From an uncultured Prevotella sp. (GTDB taxonomy: Bacteria > Bacteroidota > Bacteroidia > Bacteroidales > Bacteroidaceae), in assembly GCA_900315035.1 (NCBI GenBank), contig OMXO01000009.1, positions 1 to 50,366 of the forward strand: a stretch of DNA of 50,366 nt, read 5' to 3'. Below are positions 8,579 through 15,122 of this stretch, one piece after another. How positions within the stretch are numbered: the stretch's first letter is position 1; each line of letters begins with the position of its first letter. A model generated the notes under the pieces. That model ran no database searches. It was not told the origin of the DNA and saw only the letters and a program-made list of their open reading frames with translations. Position numbers and translations under genes: made by a program.

Positions 8579-9706
8579 TTACTTAATCACGACTTTCTTG
8601 CCGTTCTGGATATAGATGCCGGCCTTTGGTGTTGAGCCTTCCTGGATTCTTACGCCAGTTAGTGAGTATGTACCCTCACTTTTTGCTTCCTGAGCGTTGA
8701 TGGTGGTGATACCTGTTCCACCTTCAACGAGGACATCTGGAGAGCCTGCAGGAACGTTTAAATAGGCTCTGTTCTCCCATAAGGCTTGGCCTTCGAAGAG
8801 ATCATCCGCTGTTGCTTTCACAAAAGCTAACTTGCCGTTACTGGATCCGAGAATACGCATGGTGCTTTTGTTGTAATTCGTCATATTGATATGACCTATC
8901 TGATATAATGAACAGTAAACAGCACCCAATTTGTTTTCACTTACTTTTGATCCTTCTGTTGTTACGGGTTTAATTTTGTTGTCAGCAGGATTATTTGATG
9001 CACATTTTACGATGACTGGAGTTTCTGTTGGAATTGTGCCAGATATCTTTTCCAGGGTGAAACCGTCACCGCTTACAGCTTTAACGTAATAGGCTGTCAT
9101 TCCTTCAGATGCTAGTTCGAAGGGGAATCCGGCGTAGATACTTCCCCAATATCCGTCATCCGTTTTTACGTTAGCTTCAATACCAATGTAATTATCACCA
9201 GTTGTGACAGGAATTAAATTCCAGCTTCTTCCTCCTTTGCCAGGTTTATCATCTGCTATCACGAAACATTCATCAGGATCATCATCTGCACCATCGACAT
9301 TATCTTGAAGATATTTTGATATGCTCATTCCTTGATATACAGCTGTTCCATAAAACTGATAACTACCATCTGACTGGGGAATCAAACTGATAGGTAGTTT
9401 ATGGCTTGAGAGTTCATAGATGCTTGTTCCTTGTGCTATTAAGTCAAACTTGCCATCACCCAGACTTTCGACGTATATAACTGTAGAAGGAGCTGTTGAT
9501 ACCCATTTCCAGTCAGCATGTGTTCTGACACCGGCTACGTTTACGGTCCCCGATTGTACACTTACTGAATAATTAGAAGGATTTGTATCTTCTATACCAA
9601 GATATCTGCCTGTTTGCGTGTTTTTGATGCGGTAGAAACCGTCTTCTTGTGCCGAAGCTGTTAATGCGAATGTAGCAGTAAGAATGAGCGTAAAGATTTT
9701 CTTCAT
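8579..9706 (-). CDS. Secreted protein with C-terminal sorting-like tail
   Basis: A 375-aa protein with a signal peptide (MKKIFTLILTATFALTASAQ). The N-terminal part contains DGFYRIKNTQTGRYLGIED, which recalls ricin-type beta-trefoil repeats. The C-terminus has TYSLTGVRIQEGSTPKAGIY followed by IQNGKKVVIK; a short tail of the form YsLtGvrv-GiYI-nGKKvvvK is common at the end of Prevotella secreted proteins and is thought to serve as a sorting or anchoring module. No catalytic motif is recognised. It lies downstream of the OmpA gene, after a terminator (9733-9763), on the same strand. The 79-bp leader shows no obvious -7/-33 boxes. Confidence 0.75.
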   Translation of the reverse strand: MKKIFTLILTATFALTASAQEDGFYRIKNTQTGRYLGIEDTNPSNYSVSVQSGTVNVAGVRTHADWKWVSTAPSTVIYVESLGDGKFDLIAQGTSIYELSSHKLPISLIPQSDGSYQFYGTAVYQGMSISKYLQDNVDGADDDPDECFVIADDKPGKGGRSWNLIPVTTGDNYIGIEANVKTDDGYWGSIYAGFPFELASEGMTAYYVKAVSGDGFTLEKISGTIPTETPVIVKCASNNPADNKIKPVTTEGSKVSENKLGAVYCSLYQIGHINMTNYNKSTMRILGSSNGKLAFVKATADDLFEGQALWENRAYLNVPAGSPDVLVEGGTGITTINAQEAKSEGTYSLTGVRIQEGSTPKAGIYIQNGKKVVIK

Positions 9707-9732
9707 ATGGTTTTGTTTTAATGTTTAAGAAA

Positions 9733-9763
9733 AAAGCCCAGCCCCATTTTGGGACCGGGCTTT
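9733..9763 (-). terminator. Terminator after the OmpA-family gene
   Basis: Arms AAAGCCC...CCC and GGG...GGGCTTT (9733-9745 and 9751-9763) with two mismatched pairs and a T-run when read leftward. It sits 23 bp after the ompA stop. Confidence 0.8.
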
Positions 9764-9785
9764 ATGAAGTCGTTTGTTATTTCAA

Positions 9786-10922
9786 TTACTTCTGAACCTC
9801 AGCGATACAGATTGAAACTCGGTTGCTGTCGTTGTCAGCGAACGGCTGAACACGAGCACCCTTGCTATCGTAGCTGATGCGGTCAGCAGCGATACCATAC
9901 TTCTGAGTCAGCATCTTAACAACTGCGTCAGCACGCTGTGCAGCGAGGCGGTCGTTGATCTTGTCGTTACCAGTACCAGCATCAGCATAACCAGTTACCT
10001 GAACCTTTGCTGTCTGGTTAGCACGCATGTAGTCAACGATATCCTTTACCTTCTGCTCCTCGCTCTCGCGGATGTTGGTCTTGTTGATCAGGAAGAATAC
10101 ATCACGACGCATAGGCTCGATAACGGGCTCTGGGCATGGTGCCTCAACAATCTTCTCAACAATCTTCTCAACATACTTGATCTCGGGCTCTGGAGCAGGG
10201 ATGAACTTCGTGGTGTAGGTAGGACCGAGAGCGATCTTCACACCTGCGAGCAGGTTGATGTAAGAGTCGGGGTTACCAGCCTTCTTGAAGTTGTACTTGT
10301 CACCCAGCAGGTTACCGCTAGCCTCCAAACCAATCTTCACAGCATCAGTTACCTTAATGTCCATGGTCAGACCAAGCTGTCCGAAGAGCAGAGTAGCAGC
10401 GTCCATGTAGTCGTCGGGCATTGGAGTCCAAGAGCGACCAGCAACGTGAGTGTTAATCTTAGACTGAACAGCCTTTACCTCATCGGGAGCCTTTGAGCGG
10501 AAGTTCAGACCACCACCGATGAATGCGCCGAAGCTAACAACACGGTTGGGGTTGAAACCTGCGATGATGTTAGAGAGATCAAATGTCAGGTCGATACCAG
10601 GTGCAAAGTATGTGTACTTGTAATCGCAATCACCTGCAAAGTCTGTGATAGCCTCCTGATAACCACCTCTTCCCTGCCAAGCATTGAAAGCCAGACGAGC
10701 ACCGATGGCCTTAGAGAACTGGTAACCTACAGCAGCCTGTACATTGGGAGAAATCAGTTTGCTGAACTTGGTCTCACCAATGGTGTACTGAGCACCACCC
10801 TGGAGCTGGATGTACCAGTGCGGCTGGAAGACATATTCTGTCGTGCCCTTCTGCTCCTGAGCAGATGCTGAAAGTACGCCCATCAGCATCAGGCAAGACA
10901 ATATTACTTTCTTCATTTTCAT
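9786..10922 (-). CDS. OmpA-family outer-membrane protein
   Basis: A 378-aa protein (or 376 if the second Met is used) with a signal peptide ending ...GVLSASAQ. About 200 residues of alternating beta strands (WYIQLQGGAQYTIGE, AVGYQFSKAIGARLAF) form a barrel. A short Pro/Glu-rich linker follows, with KYVEKIVEKIVEAPCPEP. The C-terminal OmpA domain carries VQVTGYADAGTGNDKIN and NDRLAAQRADAVVKML, including the Asp and Arg that bind peptidoglycan in this family. It should anchor the outer membrane to the cell wall. It is 55 bp downstream of the coiled-coil lipoprotein gene with no terminator between them, so the two probably share a transcript. Confidence 0.93.
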   Translation of the reverse strand: MKMKKVILSCLMLMGVLSASAQEQKGTTEYVFQPHWYIQLQGGAQYTIGETKFSKLISPNVQAAVGYQFSKAIGARLAFNAWQGRGGYQEAITDFAGDCDYKYTYFAPGIDLTFDLSNIIAGFNPNRVVSFGAFIGGGLNFRSKAPDEVKAVQSKINTHVAGRSWTPMPDDYMDAATLLFGQLGLTMDIKVTDAVKIGLEASGNLLGDKYNFKKAGNPDSYINLLAGVKIALGPTYTTKFIPAPEPEIKYVEKIVEKIVEAPCPEPVIEPMRRDVFFLINKTNIRESEEQKVKDIVDYMRANQTAKVQVTGYADAGTGNDKINDRLAAQRADAVVKMLTQKYGIAADRISYDSKGARVQPFADNDSNRVSICIAEVQK

Positions 10923-10977
10923 ATCTGTTTCTTACTTTTTTTAATTCACGAATGTTTATTACCTCTAGATGACCCTA

Positions 10978-12972
10978 TTAGCAGATAACGTGCAGGGTGT
11001 ACTTCTTGGTGCAGATGTATCCGTAGTAGTCAACGCAGCTCAGGATAACCTCATAATCACCAAGCTCAGTGAGGTCGAGTGTGTAAAGCTGTGCAGAACC
11101 GTCGAATACCTTACCGAATACGGTCTTACCGTTCTTCTTAACAGCGAGGTACTTCTTGAAGGCAGGTGCCAGCAGCTCCTCTGTAGGTGAGCTCATGTAG
11201 ATGGTCATCATACCGTGCTCGAGGTTCAGACCCTCCTGCATACGTGCGATACCCTCAGCGCTCTCGAAGAAGATGCAAGGAGCAAGTGCACGAGTCAGCT
11301 GGTGTGAGTTCAGAGCGTAAACCATCTTGTTACCAAATTCCTCGATATACTGGTTCAGGCGTGATGCATAGTCTGTAACAGTTGTACCAAGACCATTAAC
11401 CTTACCAAGGTTCTGAATCAGTTCGTTCAGCTGATCAACAGGCATGCCATCATTAATTGCCTTAAATATTTCACTGATCAGTCCGTCCTTAACCTTAATC
11501 GCTGTAATATTTTGATTATTATTAGTGTGTTGATCATCGTCACTAACAAACATATAGGTAGTATTTCCAGTTCCGAGGGTAATATCATCAGCGGTAATCT
11601 TCTTAAATTCAACGTTAGCTACATTCATAGAAGTCTTCTCTTTGATAATCTCAGCGATGCGAGCGATAGCGTTTTCTACTCTCTTGAAGCTAACGTGCTT
11701 TGCAGCCTTGAGCTCGAGCTCATAGAATGCATTGTAAGAGAGAGGCTTCACAGCAGTGCAAACCATATCGATGTCAGCAGTCTGTGCACGATAAGTAACA
11801 CCGTTCAGAGTCTTGGTCATCACAAGGCGCTGTGGGTGGAATGTAGGATTGAACTGATTCTGGTGGTTGTCGCTCATGTGGTTAGAATAGATATTCTTCA
11901 GCAGCTGAGCAGCCTCTTTACCAATCTGGATAGCCTTGTTCTTAACACCACCTGCGTTCTTAATGTTCTGAACAGACTTCTTGAACTGCTCGGTCAGCTC
12001 CTTGAAGTCGAAGCTGGTCTTTACACCGAAGCTTGCAGAGTGGAGATCCTTAATAGCGATGTTAGCGTCAGCCTCGTATAAACCGTTGATGTTGGCCTCG
12101 GTCTTCTCTGTTGGGAACAGATAAGGAGTCTGGCTCTTGAAGAATCCCCAGTGGATGAGGTAGTTAGAAGGCTTCACATTAGAGAATGAAACAGGAGCAG
12201 TCTTACCCTGGCTGTCCTCGAGGGTCAGCTCGAAGCCGCTGATGTCGAATTTACCTTCGGACAGACCTGGAGTGTTAACAGTGAAGTAAACCTTACCAGC
12301 ATTGTACTCATCGTCGGTGATGATAGCGTCCTTGCCGAACTTGTAGGTCTCGAGGATCTCATCAGCAAACAACTGGTTCTCAACCTCCTCAGGATATACG
12401 TTACGAGAAGTACCTGTTACAGGGAACTTAGAGATAGAAGTAGCGTTGTCACCATAGAATGCAGCCAGAGCCTTGATGTTCAGACCTGGAGTGTTCCAAG
12501 TACCAATCACGCGGTTGATGGTGTTGTTAACAGTCACGTCAGTGACGATCTGCTTGATAGCCTCGTAGATACGATTCTCCATCTCAGCCATCTCCTTCTC
12601 AAGGTTGTCAACACGCTCGGTCAGCTTCTTGAGCTCTTCCTCTACAACCGTTACGCGGCTGTCGAGAGCGTCAATCTTAGCGTTGATCTCAACGAGCTGA
12701 GTCTTGATGTTGGTGATCTCAGTCTGAACCTTCTCCATCTCCGTCTTGAGGTTGGCGATGTCAGTTGTGTTCTTGTCAACCTGAGTCTGCAGAGTAGCGA
12801 GTTTGCCCTCCAGTTCACTCAAACGAGCCTTCAGGTCGTTCTCTACCTTTGCAAGGTCCTTGTAAACGAGAACGAGTTCATCGTCCACGTTGTCCTTACA
12901 AGAAACAAATGAGGTCGTGGCAGTAAGAAGCATTGCTGCCATCAAAAAACCATTAATAATTTTCTTTTTCAT
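10978..12972 (-). CDS. Large coiled-coil lipoprotein
   Basis: A 664-aa predicted lipoprotein: signal sequence with lipobox SFVSC (Cys26), so it is expected to be anchored in the outer membrane by lipid. Residues about 40-145 form a long heptad-patterned coiled coil (LEGKLATLQTQVDKNTTDI, VDNLEKEMAEMENRIYEA), followed by a roughly 500-residue, mainly beta region with no motif I recognise. The codon choice is strongly biased, suggesting high expression. It is followed at 55 bp by an OmpA-family gene. A promoter is predicted at 13044-13074. It could form trimeric or dimeric rods reaching from the membrane; this is inference from the coiled coil. Similar coiled-coil starts occur in some Bacteroidales surface lipoproteins of unknown role. 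Confidence 0.82.
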   Translation of the reverse strand: MKKKIINGFLMAAMLLTATTSFVSCKDNVDDELVLVYKDLAKVENDLKARLSELEGKLATLQTQVDKNTTDIANLKTEMEKVQTEITNIKTQLVEINAKIDALDSRVTVVEEELKKLTERVDNLEKEMAEMENRIYEAIKQIVTDVTVNNTINRVIGTWNTPGLNIKALAAFYGDNATSISKFPVTGTSRNVYPEEVENQLFADEILETYKFGKDAIITDDEYNAGKVYFTVNTPGLSEGKFDISGFELTLEDSQGKTAPVSFSNVKPSNYLIHWGFFKSQTPYLFPTEKTEANINGLYEADANIAIKDLHSASFGVKTSFDFKELTEQFKKSVQNIKNAGGVKNKAIQIGKEAAQLLKNIYSNHMSDNHQNQFNPTFHPQRLVMTKTLNGVTYRAQTADIDMVCTAVKPLSYNAFYELELKAAKHVSFKRVENAIARIAEIIKEKTSMNVANVEFKKITADDITLGTGNTTYMFVSDDDQHTNNNQNITAIKVKDGLISEIFKAINDGMPVDQLNELIQNLGKVNGLGTTVTDYASRLNQYIEEFGNKMVYALNSHQLTRALAPCIFFESAEGIARMQEGLNLEHGMMTIYMSSPTEELLAPAFKKYLAVKKNGKTVFGKVFDGSAQLYTLDLTELGDYEVILSCVDYYGYICTKKYTLHVIC

Positions 12973-13043
12973 TTGAACTTAAAAATTATAATTAAACAAT
13001 TAAACGTTATGATATCTCTGCATTAATTTATATAAATCGGTGA

Positions 13044-13074
13044 CAAAAGTAGGCAATATTTTCTAATTGTGCAA
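13044..13074 (-). promoter_or_regulatory. Promoter of the coiled-coil lipoprotein gene
   Basis: On the minus strand TACTTTTG (complement of 13044-13051) fits the -7 box, and TTG (complement of 13072-13074) fits the -33 box with a spacing of about 20. The predicted leader is about 70 nt. The surrounding 200 bp (12973-13171) are very AT-rich with no gene. Confidence 0.6.
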
Positions 13075-13171
13075 GGATTTTTTAATTTTTTTTATCAAAA
13101 CCCCGCATTTTTTACCAAAAAATCAATCAATTGGCAGGTTTATACTCATATTTATGCCATTTTAGTCGTTG

Positions 13172-13253
13172 TGCGCCTGACAGGACTCGAACCTGCACGT
13201 CGTAAGACACCAGATCCTAAGTCTGACGCGTCTACCAATTCCGCCACAGGCGC
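13172..13253 (-). tRNA. tRNA-Leu (anticodon TAG)
   Basis: Reading leftward, a complete cloverleaf: acceptor GCGCCTG/CAGGCGC, D arm GCGGAATTGGTAGACGC, anticodon stem TCAGA/TCTGG with loop CTTAGGA (anticodon TAG), a long variable arm typical of leucine tRNAs, and the T arm with GGTTCGAGTCC. The discriminator is A and CCA is not encoded. It decodes CUA/CUN leucine codons. Confidence 0.95.
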
Positions 13254-13294
13254 TTTTTGCTCGGTTTTGTCGTTATCTGACACTCGAAGCGACT

Positions 13295-13327
13295 GCAAAG
13301 GTACGAATAATATTTCATTCCACCAAA
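13295..13327 (-). promoter_or_regulatory. Promoter of tRNA-Leu
   Basis: Minus-strand TACCTTTGC (complement of 13295-13303) and TTTG (complement of 13324-13327), 20 bp apart, match the Bacteroidota consensus. The -33 box lies inside the 3' end of the upstream peptidase gene. Confidence 0.75.
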
Positions 13328-14322
13328 AGTTTTCGTGCAAATTCTATCATTGTATCTCTTCCTTGACGGAAATCATCGTCTGTCAGTTGAACTTCGTAGT
13401 CTGGAGCGATGCCGAACTCTATCTGTTGGCGGTTGCGGTCGTAGGTAGGACATGCTGAGAAGCGAACGGTCCAACCGTTGGGCAGCGAGCTGGTGAACGG
13501 TAGTCCTGAGCCGCCTCCCGTCTGGTCGCCGACGGTTTTTACCGTTGTGAAACATTTCATACATTTTACGAAGTCGTTGGCGGCGCTATATACCTCGCGG
13601 TTGGTGAGCACGACGACGTTCTTGGGCCATCTGAGATTAGCTGAAGGTTCCAGATACTGAGGTTCCATCTCCGAGAAATCGTTGTGCCCTTTGCCCGTCT
13701 TGTGCTGGATATAGCCTACGAGTGTCTTCTCCTGACAGAATCGGGCTGCGAGTTTCTCTGCATTGGTAAGGTCGCCGCCGCCGTTGCCTCTAATATCGAG
13801 AATCAGACCGTTGCAGAAGGCGAAGTACTTCATCACCTCGTCGAGATTACCCTCGCCGATGGGCGAGTTGAAACTGCCGCAGTAGGCATAGCCGATGTTG
13901 TCGTCGAGAATCTTGTATCTTAGTGAGCCTGCGATGCGGTAGTCGGTGCCGAGATAGCGGCGCTGCAAGGTATCGCTGAAGTTCGTGGGATAGTCTTCGT
14001 GCCAATGCCAGTAACGGCCGTTGTCGAAGGCGGTGTAGAGGTTCACGTGGCCGTCGCGCAGTTCTGATAGCATGTCCGTACAAACTTCGAAAAGCTGGTA
14101 GTCGCTGAGGTTACCTCTCGCGCGTACATTATATATATTATAAGCCTGCTGCCAGTCGAGCCCATATACATGTTGCTTATAGTCGAAGAAACAGTAGTGC
14201 TCGTCGATCACCTTCCACAATGCCTCGAGGTTCCCCTGAGGAGAATCAGGGAATTCGTCTTCGTTGACGCAAGATGTTGCCAGCAGTGGCAGCAAGGCGA
14301 GTATCACGATCAGCTTTTTCAT
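13315..14322 (-). CDS. S41-family peptidase-like lipoprotein
   Basis: A 335-aa predicted lipoprotein (MKKLIVILALLPLLATSC, lipobox ending in Cys18) related to C-terminal-processing/tricorn-type S41 peptidases. Visible landmarks are a helical N-terminal region with ALWKVIDEHYCFFDY, the S41 core LILDIRGNGGGD, and TNREVYSAANDFVKCMK, where the Ser after Tyr fits the catalytic serine. It is followed by VGDQTGGGSGLPF, where many CTPs have a Lys; here a Gln-Thr stands instead, so the catalytic mechanism may differ. There is no obvious PDZ domain. The start overlaps the stop of the DUF3316 gene (ATGA). A role in periplasmic or surface proteolysis is inferred; the substrate is unknown. Confidence 0.82.
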   Translation of the reverse strand: MKKLIVILALLPLLATSCVNEDEFPDSPQGNLEALWKVIDEHYCFFDYKQHVYGLDWQQAYNIYNVRARGNLSDYQLFEVCTDMLSELRDGHVNLYTAFDNGRYWHWHEDYPTNFSDTLQRRYLGTDYRIAGSLRYKILDDNIGYAYCGSFNSPIGEGNLDEVMKYFAFCNGLILDIRGNGGGDLTNAEKLAARFCQEKTLVGYIQHKTGKGHNDFSEMEPQYLEPSANLRWPKNVVVLTNREVYSAANDFVKCMKCFTTVKTVGDQTGGGSGLPFTSSLPNGWTVRFSACPTYDRNRQQIEFGIAPDYEVQLTDDDFRQGRDTMIEFARKLLVE

Positions 14323-15122
14323 GGCTTGGCATCGATAGCGAAGTGGCGCACGATGCCTATCATCACGCGATGGGCATAGATGTGCTGCTTCAGGTTATTC
14401 ACTGCGGCCTGCTGGTAGTTGCCCAGATAGCCGATACGGAGCGACCATTTCTTGCCGGTGCGCCAATCGAGCGTCAGCAACTGTCGGAAAGTAGGGGCGC
14501 TGACGAAGGTCGTTGGCACGATGTTATGGTCGTAGTGGCCTAAGGAGAAGATCTCGTAGTATGACTGGCCGTAGTTCGGACTGAACATCAGACCTACGAG
14601 TGGCACGTTCAGTTCATAGCGCAGCGAGAACTGTCGTCGCCAGAGGGTGAAGTCGTAAGTGGCGATGCCCGACGGCATGACGTTCAGGGCGAATCGCGCC
14701 TGAGCGGGATTGTTGGAATTCGTCATGTCGTAGAGGAATCCGAGCGTTGCGTTTGCCAGACCGCCAGCCTGCAGTTGTAGCTTGTCGTCGAAGAGGCGCC
14801 ATTGGCGGTAGCGACCCCAGTAGAGGTTGTAGCTGCCCTCGAGCATCGAACTGCTACGGCCTCTGTCTTTCGTCGAAGAGAGGTCGATCTCGTGCTCGAT
14901 GATGTTGTTCCACCGCTTTTGCGGCTTCTCGCGCTCGCGTATATTTAAATAGGTGAAGCCGATTCCGTGAAACTTCTCCTGAGTGATATAGGTGTCGAGG
15001 ATATGAGAGGTTCCGACGCCCAGGAAGTTCGCTGAGGTCTGATTCTGGGCGAATGTCTGTAGGGGAACGATACAGCATATCGCCAGCAGCCCCGATAGGG
15101 TATGTCGTTTACTGCTCTTCAT
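14319..15122 (-). CDS. DUF3316-type outer-membrane protein
   Basis: A 267-aa protein from the start MKSSKRHTLSG, with a signal peptide ending ...PLQTFAQ. The C-terminal half shows blocks I recall from the Bacteroidales DUF3316 family: NPAQARFALNVMPSG, PLVGLMFSPNYGQSYYEIF, GHYDHNIVPTTFVSAPTFRQ and RIGYLGNYQQAAVNNLKQH. It is probably a beta barrel, with alternating strands and a terminal aromatic-rich region. An upstream in-frame ATG at 15137 exists; 15122 is preferred because it leads directly into the signal peptide. It overlaps the 3' end of parC by 14 bp and the peptidase by 4 bp, so it should be translationally coupled. The function is unknown. Confidence 0.75.
   Translation of the reverse strand: MKSSKRHTLSGLLAICCIVPLQTFAQNQTSANFLGVGTSHILDTYITQEKFHGIGFTYLNIREREKPQKRWNNIIEHEIDLSSTKDRGRSSSMLEGSYNLYWGRYRQWRLFDDKLQLQAGGLANATLGFLYDMTNSNNPAQARFALNVMPSGIATYDFTLWRRQFSLRYELNVPLVGLMFSPNYGQSYYEIFSLGHYDHNIVPTTFVSAPTFRQLLTLDWRTGKKWSLRIGYLGNYQQAAVNNLKQHIYAHRVMIGIVRHFAIDAKP

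Noticed and set aside
13069-13458. A 129-codon open frame on the plus strand across tRNA-Leu
   Set aside because: It runs through a tRNA gene and the end of a peptidase on the other strand; no support as a protein.
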